From assembly GCF_001642805.2 (NCBI RefSeq), contig NZ_CP016948.1, forward strand, positions 3,038,001 through 3,102,000: a stretch of DNA of 64,000 nucleotides, written 5' to 3'. The notes beneath the pieces were generated by a model. The model had not been told where the DNA came from. It worked only from the letters and a program-made list of their open reading frames with translations, and did no database searches. Each line of letters opens with the position of its first letter. Within the stretch, counting starts at the first letter, position 1. The position numbers were made by a program, and so were the translations under genes. Of the stretch, positions 51,385-61,929 are shown piece by piece. The stretch comes from Serratia surfactantfaciens (lineage in GTDB: Bacteria; Pseudomonadota; Gammaproteobacteria; Enterobacterales; Enterobacteriaceae).

Positions 51385-53511
51385 TTATTTCTGCGCCTGC
51401 CGATCCGCCGCCAGAATAAAGGCGTATTCCAGCGCGCCGTTTTCCAGCCGCGCCAGGCGGCCCGATTTGCCGCCATGGCCGGCGGTCATGTCGGTGGAGA
51501 GCAGCAGCAGTGAATCGCCCTGTTTGAAACGCCGCAGCTTCGCCACCCATTTGGCCGGCTCCCAATACTGCACCTGCGAGTCGTACAAACCGCTGGTGAC
51601 CAGCAGGTTCGGATAACGCTGCTTGCGCACGTTGTCGTACGGGCTGTAGGACTTCATCAGCGCATAGGCGGCCGGCTGGTTCGGGTTGCCCCACTCCTCG
51701 TATTCGCCGGTGGTCAGTGGAATGCTGTCGTCCAGCATGGTGGTCACCACATCGACGAACGGCACCTGCGCCACCACCGCGTTGTACAGCTGCGGCGCCT
51801 GATTGATCACCGCCCCCAACAGCAAGCCGCCGGCGCTGCCGCCCATGGCGTAGATGCGCCCCGGCTGGCCGTAGCCGTCTTTGATCAACACCTGGGTGGC
51901 ATCGATGAAGTCGTTGAAACTGTTCGGTTTGTGCGTCAGCTTGCCCTGTTTGTACCAGCTCTGCCCCAGCTCGCCGCCGCCGCGCACGTGGATCAGCGCA
52001 TAGACAAAGCCGCGATCCAGCAGGCTGATGCGGTTGGCGCTGAATGCCGGATCCATGCTCATGCCGTAAGCGCCGTAGCCGTAGACCAGCAGCGGGTTAT
52101 GGCCGTTTTTGAACAGCGATGTGCGATACACCAGCGAGACCGGCACCTTCACGCCATCGCGCGCCGTTACCCAGATGCGCTCGCTGTGATACAGGCTGGG
52201 ATCGACGCCTTTCACTTCCTGCTGCTTGAGCAGGGTACGCTCGCCCTTATTCAGATCCCACTCATAGGTGCGGGTCGGCGTGGTCATCGCCGAATAGCCG
52301 TAGCGCAACCGATCGCTGTCCGGCTCCGGGTTATAGCCCAGCCAGGCCATGTAGCTGGCGTCGTCGAACGGGATGGCGCGCTCGGTTTTACCGTCCCAGC
52401 TGATTTGCCGCAGCTGTACCAGCCCGTTGGCGCGTTCCTGCACCACCAGCCAGTCACGGAACAGGCTGAAGCTTTCCACCTCGTGCTGCGCCTGCGGCGC
52501 AATCAGCGTCTGCCAGGGTTTACCCGCCGCAGCCGTACGGTACAGGCCAAAATTCGGGTCCTGATGGTTGGAACGCAGATAGAACTCGCCGCGGTAGTGA
52601 TCGAGGTAATACTCGCGGCCGTTTTGTCGGGCGGCGAACAACTGCGGCTCGCGCTGCGGCTGGCTGGCGTCGATCAGGCGCACTTCGGAAGTGGTATTGC
52701 CGCTGATGGTGAGTATCAGGTAATCGCGTGAGGATGAGCGGCCGAGGCTGAGGTAAAACGCCGGATCGTTTTCCTGGTACACCAGCTTATCTTGCGCCGT
52801 CGGCGTCCCGTACTGATGGCGGTAAACCTGATACGGCAACAGCGTTTGCGGGTGGTTGCGCACGTAGAACAGGGTTTGATTGTCGTTGGCCCACAGCATG
52901 TTGCCGGAGGTATTTTCCAGCGTTTCCGGCGACCAGCTGTCACTGCCTAATTCGCGCAGGGAAATGCGGTATTGGCGGCGGCCCTGCAGATCTTCGGCCA
53001 CCGCCAGACGGCGGTTGTCCCGGCTGACGTCCATTGCCCCCAGTCGATAATAGGCCTGGCCGGCCGCGCGCTGATTGGCGTCCAGCAAGGTTTGCCACGG
53101 CGCGTCGGCGGTGAGCGCCTGGCGCTGATACAGCGCGAACTCTTTACCGGCGGCGTAGCTTTCCTGATAGCGATAGCCGTTGAGCTGATAGGGCACCGAA
53201 CGATCGTCAGGATTCATGCGGCCCAGCATCTCCTGATACAGCGTGGCGCGCAGCTTCTGGTACGGCGCCATCATTTGCTCGGTGTAGCGGTTCTCCGCCT
53301 TCAGGTAGTCCAGCACCTTCTGCTCTTTTCGGCTGTCGTCGCGCAGCCAGTAATAATCGTCGATGCGCGTCTCGCCGTGGGCAGTTAGCACTTTCGGCGC
53401 GCGTTCCGCCAACGGCGGCTGCGGTTGCGCCAGCGCGGCGCCGGCGACGCCTAAAGAAAGCCAGAACGCGGCCGCAATGCGGCGGCGCGGGGTGAATAAC
53501 AGCGGGTTCAT
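51385..53511 (-). CDS. Oligopeptidase B family (S9A) serine peptidase with export signal
   Basis: This 708-residue prolyl-oligopeptidase-type enzyme has an N-terminal beta-propeller and a C-terminal alpha/beta hydrolase domain. The nucleophile Ser is in MGGSAGGLLLG and the His in MTAGHGGKSGR; the HVRGGGELGQSWY segment is typical of oligopeptidase B, which cuts after basic residues in peptides. Unlike the cytoplasmic family norm, it begins with RRRIAAAFWLSLGVAGAALA, a good signal peptide (cleavage about residue 28). It is thus probably periplasmic. It lies between a TonB-family gene and a TonB-dependent receptor, 54 and 123 bases away. GAGGGA precedes the ATG. Confidence 0.88.
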   Translation of the reverse strand: MNPLLFTPRRRIAAAFWLSLGVAGAALAQPQPPLAERAPKVLTAHGETRIDDYYWLRDDSRKEQKVLDYLKAENRYTEQMMAPYQKLRATLYQEMLGRMNPDDRSVPYQLNGYRYQESYAAGKEFALYQRQALTADAPWQTLLDANQRAAGQAYYRLGAMDVSRDNRRLAVAEDLQGRRQYRISLRELGSDSWSPETLENTSGNMLWANDNQTLFYVRNHPQTLLPYQVYRHQYGTPTAQDKLVYQENDPAFYLSLGRSSSRDYLILTISGNTTSEVRLIDASQPQREPQLFAARQNGREYYLDHYRGEFYLRSNHQDPNFGLYRTAAAGKPWQTLIAPQAQHEVESFSLFRDWLVVQERANGLVQLRQISWDGKTERAIPFDDASYMAWLGYNPEPDSDRLRYGYSAMTTPTRTYEWDLNKGERTLLKQQEVKGVDPSLYHSERIWVTARDGVKVPVSLVYRTSLFKNGHNPLLVYGYGAYGMSMDPAFSANRISLLDRGFVYALIHVRGGGELGQSWYKQGKLTHKPNSFNDFIDATQVLIKDGYGQPGRIYAMGGSAGGLLLGAVINQAPQLYNAVVAQVPFVDVVTTMLDDSIPLTTGEYEEWGNPNQPAAYALMKSYSPYDNVRKQRYPNLLVTSGLYDSQVQYWEPAKWVAKLRRFKQGDSLLLLSTDMTAGHGGKSGRLARLENGALEYAFILAADRQAQK

Positions 53512-53565
53512 AATCCCTCACGAAGTTTGAAAAGGCGGACGGCGGCGAGGCGGCGTCTGCCAGCA

Positions 53566-54363
53566 TTAACGGCGGGCGTTCAGCTCCGCCAGATTGAAAT
53601 CGATCGGCATCGTCACCCTGACGGCCCCCTGCTGCAGCATCTCCGGCGGCGGCGGCGGCAACGGCTGCGCGCGCGACACTACCGCCACCGCTTCCCGATC
53701 CAGCGACGCGGTGCCGGAACGCACCTGCAGGCTCACATTCGACACGCGCCCCTGCGCATCGACGCTGAAACTGACCTGCGGCATGCCGCTACGCCGGCGG
53801 CTGCGGGCATCCAGGGGATATTCCTTGATGCGGTTCAGCTTGCCCTTCACCAGACTCTCCCACGACAGCTTGGCCTGCGCGTTGCTGTTGGCATCGCTGT
53901 TGATCGGCGCGGCGGTTTGGTGGGAGAGCGTCTGCGCCTGCGGCGCGGCGGCGCTGGACGCGGCGGCACTGCGCGTCTCTTTGGCCTGTTCCTGCGGTTT
54001 CGGCTGCGCTTTTTGCGGGGGGCGGTGTTCGGCGCGCTTCTTCTGCGCCGTCACGATTTTCGCGTTATCGGCGCGCGCCAGCTTGGGCAGATCCGGCTGT
54101 TGCTGCTGCTCAGCGGGCTGCGCCGCGGCGGACTCCGCTTGCTGCACGCCCAACGGCAGCGGCTTGCTTTCCGGCGCTTCAATCTGCGCCGCCCAGCTCA
54201 TCATCACCGCCGGCGGCGGCAGCACCACCGGTTCCAGCGCCGTCTGCGGCCAATAAAACAGCAATACCAACGCCGCGTGCGCCGCCAGGGCGAGCAGCAG
54301 GCCGCGCGCCCAGCGCGGCTGCGGCAGCTCAAAGGCCGGAAGGGAATAAGACTGACTTAACAT
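53566..54363 (-). CDS. TonB-family energy transducer
   Basis: The 265-residue protein has one N-terminal membrane helix containing a histidine (LLLALAAHAALVLLFYW), a proline/glutamine/alanine-rich periplasmic spacer, and a C-terminal TonB domain from YPLDARSRRRSGMPQVSF to RAQPLPPPPPEML. It would link the ExbBD proton motor to outer-membrane receptors, most likely the receptor encoded downstream. No exbBD genes are here. The ATG before LSQSYSLP was chosen because the longer frame runs through the Fur box. It resembles HasB-type accessory TonBs more than classical TonB, as the spacer lacks long Pro-Glu/Pro-Lys repeats. Confidence 0.87.
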   Translation of the reverse strand: MLSQSYSLPAFELPQPRWARGLLLALAAHAALVLLFYWPQTALEPVVLPPPAVMMSWAAQIEAPESKPLPLGVQQAESAAAQPAEQQQQPDLPKLARADNAKIVTAQKKRAEHRPPQKAQPKPQEQAKETRSAAASSAAAPQAQTLSHQTAAPINSDANSNAQAKLSWESLVKGKLNRIKEYPLDARSRRRSGMPQVSFSVDAQGRVSNVSLQVRSGTASLDREAVAVVSRAQPLPPPPPEMLQQGAVRVTMPIDFNLAELNARR

Positions 54364-54408
54364 AGGGGCATTAGCTTGCTTAATTGCGAATGATTGCAGA
54401 TCACATTT

Positions 54409-54427
54409 ACTAATGATAATCATTTGC
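54409..54427 (-). promoter_or_regulatory. Fur box upstream of the TonB-family gene
   Basis: TAATGATAATCATTTGC and flanks match the Fur consensus at 15 of 19 positions, with an unbroken 14-base core. It lies 46-64 bases upstream of the TonB-family start. Confidence 0.8.
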
Positions 54428-54465
54428 AAATATAATTAACACCCCTTTTCACTGTCTTAACGTAT

Positions 54466-55308
54466 TCATTTCACTGATGGTGTGATCCACAGGTAGTCCG
54501 CTGTGTTCGCATCAACCTGTACGCCCGGCTCTGCCAGCATCAGCACCGTCGAGGCCGCCGCCGGTTGCAGATCCCGCACGTGCAGCGGCACGCCCACCGA
54601 TTTGGCGGCGTGATAGCCACCGGCGATCAACAGCGCGGGCGTGGGCGCCGCCAGCAAACGTTCCGCCATACGCCGATCGCGCTGCTGCTGGATCGCCAGC
54701 ATCGCGTGCAGTTGGTCGGCCTCAATCTTGCCGCCGTGCGAAGTGCGGATGGTCTCTTCCAGCGCCTTGCGCACCGCCGGCTGCGCCGATAACTGCCCCG
54801 CCGGGAACTGCGGCTGCTGATAGAACGCCGTAATCTCGCTGCGATCCAGGTTGGCTGACCACAGCGGGTATGGCGCACGCATCGCCGCCATCGTCACCCC
54901 GCCATACAGTTCCCACTTCCAGCCCGGCTGCCAGGCGATCAGTTCCGCCACGCGGCCGTCACGCACTGTGGGATCGCTCTGCAGCCACTGCTTGACTTTG
55001 TCCACCTGCGCCTGCTGGTTCGGGTTGATCATCTCCATCAGCACGCTGCCCTGCGGCCGCCGCTGCGGCAGCTGCTGCACCAGCCATTGCTCAATCTGAT
55101 GGTGGTAAGGATTGTCATGCTTTTCCCCGACGATCACCCGCGGCTGCTGCGCCAATCGCGTCAACAGCTGCTCAGGCGTCAGGGTCGCGCCGCTGTGCAG
55201 ATCGGTGATATTACCCAGGTTGTCGATGCTGTTGGCCGGCGTTTGCACCGAGTTTTGGCTGCAGGCGCCGAGCGCCAACGCCGCCAATAAAATCAGATAT
55301 CTCATCAT
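54466..55308 (-). CDS. ChaN family iron-regulated lipoprotein
   Basis: The 280-residue protein has a lipobox ALGAC near residue 15 and a ChaN-type domain: RVIVGEKHDNPYHHQ at the start and ALLIAGGYHAAKSVGVPLHV near the end, which holds the conserved histidines. ChaN proteins bind heme pairs at the outer membrane and are regulated by iron. Two ATG codons adjoin; either could be the start. A strong Fur box overlaps its promoter, and the TonB-family gene follows on the same strand. Confidence 0.87.
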   Translation of the reverse strand: MMRYLILLAALALGACSQNSVQTPANSIDNLGNITDLHSGATLTPEQLLTRLAQQPRVIVGEKHDNPYHHQIEQWLVQQLPQRRPQGSVLMEMINPNQQAQVDKVKQWLQSDPTVRDGRVAELIAWQPGWKWELYGGVTMAAMRAPYPLWSANLDRSEITAFYQQPQFPAGQLSAQPAVRKALEETIRTSHGGKIEADQLHAMLAIQQQRDRRMAERLLAAPTPALLIAGGYHAAKSVGVPLHVRDLQPAAASTVLMLAEPGVQVDANTADYLWITPSVK

Positions 55309-55340
55309 GTTGCCCCATTATCGAAAATGGCGACATTATA

Positions 55341-55359
55341 GATAATAATTATCATTTGC
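55341..55359 (-). promoter_or_regulatory. Fur box in the chaN promoter
   Basis: GATAATAATTATCATTTGC matches 15 of 19 Fur positions. On the minus strand it is directly followed by TATAAT, so Fur would sit between or over the -35 and -10 elements, giving tight iron repression. Confidence 0.82.
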
Positions 55360-55442
55360 ATATAGATCCGACTTAACGATTTTTTTACGTGGCGATCGCC
55401 GGTGGCGCATTGCGTTGGAAAGGCATTGCGGGTATAACCAAT

Positions 55443-55474
55443 AGCCATTCAGATATTTAGACGTCTATACGGAT
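55443..55474 (+). promoter_or_regulatory. Tandem MetJ boxes before mmuPM
   Basis: A perfect MetJ box AGACGTCT is flanked in register by AGATATTT (5 of 8) and ATACGGAT (5 of 8), with AGCCATTC (4 of 8) before them. Tandem 8-mers are how MetJ binds with S-adenosylmethionine. It ends 8 bases before the mmuP start, fitting methionine repression. Confidence 0.75.
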
Positions 55475-55482
55475 AGATTATT

Positions 55483-56892
55483 ATGCACGCATCGGCGCCC
55501 GCCGCAGGGCAGTTCAAACGCAGCATGAAGGCCCGGCACCTGGTGATGTTGTCGCTGGGCGGTGTGATCGGTACCGGGCTGTTTTTCAACACCGGTTATA
55601 TCATCTCTACCACCGGGGCGCTCGGCACCCTGCTGGCCTACCTGATCGGCGCGCTGGTGGTGTACCTGGTGATGCTGTGCCTGGGTGAGCTGTCGGTGGC
55701 GATGCCGGAAACCGGCGCTTTTCACGTCTATGCCTCGCGCTATCTGGGGCCGGCCACCGGCTATGCCGTCGCCTGGCTGTACTGGCTCACCTGGACAGTG
55801 GCGCTCGGCTCCAGCCTGACCGCCGCCGGATTCTGCATGCAGTACTGGTTCCCGCAGTCGCCGGTGTGGCTGTGGTGCCTGATCTTCTGCGCGGCCATTT
55901 TTCTGCTTAACGTGGTGACCACCCGCTTTTTCGCCGAAAGCGAATTCTGGTTTTCGCTGATCAAAGTGGTGACCATTCTGGCGTTTATCATTCTGGGTGG
56001 CGCCGCCATGTTCGGTCTGCTGCCGATGAAAGACGGCACCCCGGCGCCGTTCCTGCACAATCTGACCGCTTCTGGCTGGCTGCCGCACGGCACGCTGCCG
56101 ATCCTGATGACCATGGTGGCGGTGAACTTCGCCTTCTCCGGCACGGAACTGATCGGCATCGCCGCCGGTGAAACCGAGAACCCGGAAAAAGTCGTGCCGC
56201 TGGCGATCCGCACCACGGTGATCCGCCTGATGCTGTTCTTTATCGGCACCGTGTTCGTGCTGGCGGCGCTGATCCCAATGGATCAGGCGGGGATCGTCAA
56301 AAGCCCGTTCGTGCTGGTGTTTGAACGCATCGGCGTGCCTTACGCCGCCGATATCTTCAACTTCGTGATCCTGACCGCCATCCTGTCGGCGGCCAACTCC
56401 GGCCTGTACGCCTCCGGGCGCATGCTGTGGTCACTGGCCCACCAGCGCACCCTGCCGGCCTACTTCGCCCGCGTCAATGCACGCGGCATTCCGATCAATG
56501 CCCTGACCTTCAGCATGCTCGGCGGCGTCCTGGCGCTGCTGACCAGCGTGATCGCGCCGGATACGGTGTTTGTCGCCCTGTCGGCAATCTCCGGCTTTGC
56601 GGTGGTGGCGGTGTGGCTGAGCATCTGCGCCGCCCACTATGCTTTCCGCCGCGCCTACCTGCGCAGCGGCCAGCCGATAAGCGGCCTGAAATACCGCGCG
56701 CCCGGCTACCCATTGACGCCGATCCTCGGCTTTGCGCTGTGCCTGCTGGCCTGCATCGGACTGGCGTTCGATCCGGAGCAGCGCATTGCGCTCTACTGCG
56801 GGCTGCCGTTTGTCGCCCTGTGCTACCTCACCTATTTCCTGACCCGGCGCGCCGGGCAAAAAACCGCTTTGGGAGAACAACATGTCGGTTAA
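55483..56892 (+). CDS. mmuP: S-methylmethionine permease MmuP
   Basis: This 469-residue amino acid permease (about twelve helices) shows the APC-family start [16 protein letters not shown] and [16 protein letters not shown], very close to E. coli MmuP. It imports plant-derived S-methylmethionine. The ribosome site is poor. Its stop lies 11 bases inside mmuM, so the two are co-translated. Confidence 0.95.
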   Translation: MHASAPAAGQFKRSMKARHLVMLSLGGVIGTGLFFNTGYIISTTGALGTLLAYLIGALVVYLVMLCLGELSVAMPETGAFHVYASRYLGPATGYAVAWLYWLTWTVALGSSLTAAGFCMQYWFPQSPVWLWCLIFCAAIFLLNVVTTRFFAESEFWFSLIKVVTILAFIILGGAAMFGLLPMKDGTPAPFLHNLTASGWLPHGTLPILMTMVAVNFAFSGTELIGIAAGETENPEKVVPLAIRTTVIRLMLFFIGTVFVLAALIPMDQAGIVKSPFVLVFERIGVPYAADIFNFVILTAILSAANSGLYASGRMLWSLAHQRTLPAYFARVNARGIPINALTFSMLGGVLALLTSVIAPDTVFVALSAISGFAVVAVWLSICAAHYAFRRAYLRSGQPISGLKYRAPGYPLTPILGFALCLLACIGLAFDPEQRIALYCGLPFVALCYLTYFLTRRAGQKTALGEQHVG

Positions 56893-57820
56893 CAACCCCG
56901 TCGCCCACCTGCTGGCCGAACAGCCCACGCTGATCCTGGACGGCGCGCTGGCCACCGAACTGGAAGCGCGCGGCTGCGATCTGACCGATCCGCTGTGGTC
57001 GGCCAAGGTGCTGATTGAAAATCCCGAGCTTATCTATCAGGTGCATCTCGATTATTTCAACGCCGGCGCCCAGTGCGCCATCACCGCCAGCTATCAGGCC
57101 ACGCCGCAGGGCTTCTTGCGCCGCGGCCTGGATCAGGATCGGTCGCTGGCGCTGATCGCCAAAAGCGTGCAGCTGGCGCAACGCGCGCGCCGCGATTATC
57201 TGGCCGAACACCCGCAGGCCGCGCCGCTGCTGATCGCCGGTTCGGTAGGCCCATACGGTGCCTATCTGGCCGACGGATCGGAATACCGTGGCGACTATCG
57301 GCTGGCGCAGGATGACATGATCGCCTTCCACCGCCCGCGCCTCACCGCGCTGGCCGCCGCCGGCGTCGATCTGCTGGCCTGCGAAACGCTACCGTCTTTC
57401 GCTGAACTGCAGGCGCTGCTGACGCTGCTGCAGGAGTTCCCGACGCTCGGCGCCTGGTTCGCCTTCACCCTGCGCGACAGCCAACACCTCAGCGACGGCA
57501 CGCCGCTGACGGAGGTCATGTCCGCGCTGCGCGGCAACCCGCAGGTGCTGGCCATCGGTATCAACTGCATCGCGCTGGACAAGGTCGCCCCGGCGTTGCG
57601 TCAGCTGAGCGCGCTGGCCGACAAACCGCTGCTGGTCTACCCGAACTCCGGGGAGCATTACGATGCAGTCAGCAAAACCTGGCACGCCTGCGGCAGCGAG
57701 CACGGCAGTCTGGTCGATCAGGCGGTAGAGTGGCGCGCGCTCGGCGCACAATTGATCGGCGGCTGTTGCCGCACTACCCCGCAGGATATCCGCGCCATCG
57801 CCGCGCGCTGCAAGAAATGA
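56882..57820 (+). CDS. mmuM: Homocysteine S-methyltransferase
   Basis: This 312-residue zinc enzyme moves a methyl group from S-methylmethionine (or S-adenosylmethionine) to homocysteine, giving methionine. [16 protein letters not shown] is the N-terminal signature, with zinc cysteines in GINC and the C-terminal [13 protein letters not shown] precedes the ATG, which overlaps mmuP by 11 bases. Confidence 0.96.
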   Translation: MSVNNPVAHLLAEQPTLILDGALATELEARGCDLTDPLWSAKVLIENPELIYQVHLDYFNAGAQCAITASYQATPQGFLRRGLDQDRSLALIAKSVQLAQRARRDYLAEHPQAAPLLIAGSVGPYGAYLADGSEYRGDYRLAQDDMIAFHRPRLTALAAAGVDLLACETLPSFAELQALLTLLQEFPTLGAWFAFTLRDSQHLSDGTPLTEVMSALRGNPQVLAIGINCIALDKVAPALRQLSALADKPLLVYPNSGEHYDAVSKTWHACGSEHGSLVDQAVEWRALGAQLIGGCCRTTPQDIRAIAARCKK

Positions 57821-57829
57821 GAAAGGGGG

Positions 57830-58186
57830 TTATTCGGTTAACCGGCGCAGTTGCTCCGCGGCTTGTTCGACGTTGAGGCGGCCTTGAGCAGCCTCGACCG
57901 TGAGTTCAACCAGCTGCGCATCTTCACGCAGTGCAATGCCATTGATACCGAGAAATAACGCCATGCTTTGGAAGGCCGTGCGCTTATTGCCATCAAGAAA
58001 AATATGACCATGACTGATAGCAATGAGATAAAGTGCGGCCAAACGGTAAACGTCGGTGACGTTCTCATAGTGGTAAGCATTGAGCACGCGGTTGGCTACG
58101 GCCTCAACTTTACTGCCATCCTGGCGGCCGTGAGGCACAATTTCAGCATTGAATTCCGCAATATCCTCTGCGGTCAAAAAGATCAT
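57830..58186 (-). CDS. doc: Doc-type toxin (Fic/Doc fold)
   Basis: The 118-residue protein has the Doc motif HGHIFLDGNKRTAF (HxFxDGNKR), the active loop of Doc kinases that phosphorylate elongation factor Tu. It is the distal gene of a toxin-antitoxin pair, overlapping the antitoxin by 4 bases. The motif is intact, so the toxin looks functional. The conserved acid replaces the second Gly/Asn of Fic AMP-transferases, supporting Doc rather than Fic. Confidence 0.9.
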   Translation of the reverse strand: MIFLTAEDIAEFNAEIVPHGRQDGSKVEAVANRVLNAYHYENVTDVYRLAALYLIAISHGHIFLDGNKRTAFQSMALFLGINGIALREDAQLVELTVEAAQGRLNVEQAAEQLRRLTE

Positions 58187-58392
58187 CTATTGGCCAGCGC
58201 CTTAATCGTATCCGCGTGTTTAGCCTGAATGCGCGCTTTCACCTTGGCTTTGACCAAAACCTCATAGTCTGCCTTACTGATGATGTAAACCTCATCGTGT
58301 CCGCGGCGCGTCACTTCCACCGGCTGTTTTTGCGCTTCCAAAAGCACCTCGGCAAGGTTGTTTCTGGCCGCCGTGTAGCTAATCGTAGTCAT
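58183..58392 (-). CDS. phd: Phd/YefM-type antitoxin
   Basis: This 69-residue protein starts MTTISYTAARNNLAEVL and has VTRRGHDEVYIISKADYE, the Phd/YefM DNA-binding N-terminus; the basic helical tail (KAKVKARIQAKHADTI) should neutralise Doc. The longer frame upstream crosses the palindromic operator, so the ATG with AGGTAAAG before it was chosen. It is first in the operon, the usual Phd-Doc order. Confidence 0.88.
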   Translation of the reverse strand: MTTISYTAARNNLAEVLLEAQKQPVEVTRRGHDEVYIISKADYEVLVKAKVKARIQAKHADTIKALANR

Positions 58393-58402
58393 TTTCTTTA
58401 CC

Positions 58403-58414
58403 TGTACATGTACA
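58403..58414. promoter_or_regulatory. Palindrome TGTACATGTACA before the antitoxin gene
   Basis: This perfect 12-base palindrome, part of a longer TGTACATGTACATG run, begins 11 bases upstream of the antitoxin start. Phd binds such palindromes to repress its own operon. Confidence 0.6.
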
Positions 58415-58450
58415 TGTTTGACGATTATTTGTACCACGTCCGCTGGAAAT

Positions 58451-58483
58451 AAAAAAGCCCCCGGCGCCAAGGGCGCAGGGGGC
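58451..58483 (-). terminator. Intrinsic terminator of maeB
   Basis: GCCCCC-GCGCC and GGCGC-GGGGGC form a long GC stem with one mismatch and a 3-base loop; six T follow on the minus strand. It lies 19 bases past the maeB stop. Confidence 0.9.
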
Positions 58484-58501
58484 CAGTCACTCAGCCCGGC
58501 C

Positions 58502-60781
<2,280 letters not shown>

Positions 60782-60826
60782 TATGGATTCCTTTGTTTTT
60801 TGCTTTTATGTTGAGGTAAGGCTTTG

Positions 60827-60881
60827 AGGCTGCGCCCTGCCGTGGGCCATGGCGCCCAGGTACAATGACAGGGCACAGCCT
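60827..60881 (-). promoter_or_regulatory. Stem-loop in the maeB leader
   Basis: As RNA on the maeB strand, AGGCUGUGCCCUG and CAGGGCGCAGCCU pair over 13 positions, one being G-U, around a 29-base loop that itself holds GGGC/GCCC. On the other strand the same pair is an A-C mismatch. A TATACT on the minus strand at 60885-60890 could be the -10 element, which would start the transcript at the foot of this stem. Confidence 0.5.
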
Positions 60882-60996
60882 TGAAGTATAGTGAGAGAAA
60901 CATCACAAACTTTGAAGCACGCCATAACCTTGGTCGAAATACCGTTTTAAAAGTAAAAAAAGAAGGCCTGCGGGACGAGTCAGAGAAGCGCCGCCG

Positions 60997-61260
60997 TCAG
61001 TGCGACGGCAGCGTGGCGCGCCAGGCGTTGAGCGTCTCCACCTGGCCGGCGCAAATGTGTAACGAGGTTTGTAACGCCAGGGTATAGCTTACCGCATCAC
61101 CCCAGGTCTCCCCCTGCAGCTGCGGCTGTTCGCAGGGCGCGAACACCGACTCAGGGGGCAACAGCGGCACGGCCTGCGGCGCCGGCGGCCGGGCGCAGGA
61201 GCTCAAGCACAGCGCCAGGCAGAGGCCGAGCGGCGCAGGGATCGTTTTTAATCGCTTCAC
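60997..61260 (-). CDS. chiZ: Rz1-like outer-membrane spanin lipoprotein ChiZ
   Basis: The 87-residue protein starts with GTG (GAGGA 7 bases upstream) and has a lipoprotein signal with lipobox CLSSC at about residues 18-22, then a proline-rich mature start (ARPPAPQAVPLLPP). That is the layout of Rz1 o-spanins. Its first 110 bases overlap the end of chiY in another frame, as phage Rz/Rz1 pairs do. In S. marcescens it forms, with ChiY, the envelope-spanning part of the chitinase release system (type 10 secretion). Two further cysteines may form a disulfide. Confidence 0.85.
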   Translation of the reverse strand: MKRLKTIPAPLGLCLALCLSSCARPPAPQAVPLLPPESVFAPCEQPQLQGETWGDAVSYTLALQTSLHICAGQVETLNAWRATLPSH

Positions 61261-61531
61261 GGTATTTCCTCTGATAAGCGTCGTGTTGCTGGCGCAGCTG
61301 CTGTTCCTGCCGCTGCTGCGCCGCCATCAGCGCGCGGTTTTGCGCGTCCTGAGTCTGCAAGGTGGCGATAAGCCCCGCCTGCTGCGCCAGGCTTTTCTGC
61401 AATTCCGCCGCCTGTTGCCGCGCGGAGGCCAACTGGTGCGACAACAGCGAGCTATAGCCGCCGAGGCAAATGGCCGCCAGCAACAGCAACAACAACCCGC
61501 CCTGCGCCAGCTTCTGCAGCCAGCCGCTCAT
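61151..61531 (-). CDS. chiY: Rz-like inner-membrane spanin ChiY
   Basis: The 126-residue protein has one N-terminal membrane helix (GGLLLLLLAAICLGGY) followed by a glutamine/alanine-rich coiled coil (about residues 30-90), the i-spanin plan. Its ATG overlaps the chiX stop (ATGA), and its 3' part overlaps chiZ. With ChiZ it is expected to bridge inner and outer membranes in the final release step. A longer frame upstream runs inside chiX and is not used. Confidence 0.85.
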   Translation of the reverse strand: MSGWLQKLAQGGLLLLLLAAICLGGYSSLLSHQLASARQQAAELQKSLAQQAGLIATLQTQDAQNRALMAAQQRQEQQLRQQHDAYQRKYREAIKNDPCAARPLPGAVLELLRPAAGAAGRAAVAP

Positions 61532-61929
61532 GCCGGGTAGTCCCGAAACGGCAGCTGGAAGTGCGGGCCATCCTTGAGGGTTTTCCATTCGCCGCCCCAT
61601 TCGACGTTGATACAGCATTCACGCGCCGCGCGCCGTACCGCCACCGCAATCTGCGCATAGTAATCCCACTCCCAGGAGACCACGCCCGCCGGCATCGCCA
61701 CCACGTCCACCGCATGGCCGGTCAGGTGGCGGCTGCGCAGCGTTTGGCTGCTGCCGGCACGCACCATTTCCCGCTGGCGTGCCATGCTGCGCAGCCCCTC
61801 GCTGACGGAAAACGGCACCAGTGAATAACGCAGCGCCAAACGAATAACGCGCACCAAATCCGGATGCACGCCACGCAGATTTTCTTCGCTGCGGGCGGTA
61901 AAGCGAATATCTTCGATGTCATTTAACAT
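61528..61929 (-). CDS. chiX: Peptidoglycan endopeptidase ChiX (M15 family)
   Basis: This 133-residue enzyme has no signal peptide. The M15 zinc site is visible: His68 and Asp75 in SRHLTGHAVD, His123 in DGPHFQL, with Asp120 as likely catalytic neighbour. ChiX of S. marcescens cleaves the L-Ala-D-Glu bond in peptidoglycan and is required to secrete chitinases. It overlaps chiW by 11 bases and chiY by 4. It should not be confused with the unrelated ChiX small RNA of other enterobacteria. The ribosome site is weak, so translation is probably coupled to chiW. Confidence 0.92.
   Translation of the reverse strand: MLNDIEDIRFTARSEENLRGVHPDLVRVIRLALRYSLVPFSVSEGLRSMARQREMVRAGSSQTLRSRHLTGHAVDVVAMPAGVVSWEWDYYAQIAVAVRRAARECCINVEWGGEWKTLKDGPHFQLPFRDYPA

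Noticed and set aside
60881..61087. Small plus-strand frame of 68 codons before the chi cluster
   Set aside because: Low-complexity start, runs antisense into chiZ, no ribosome site or family resemblance.
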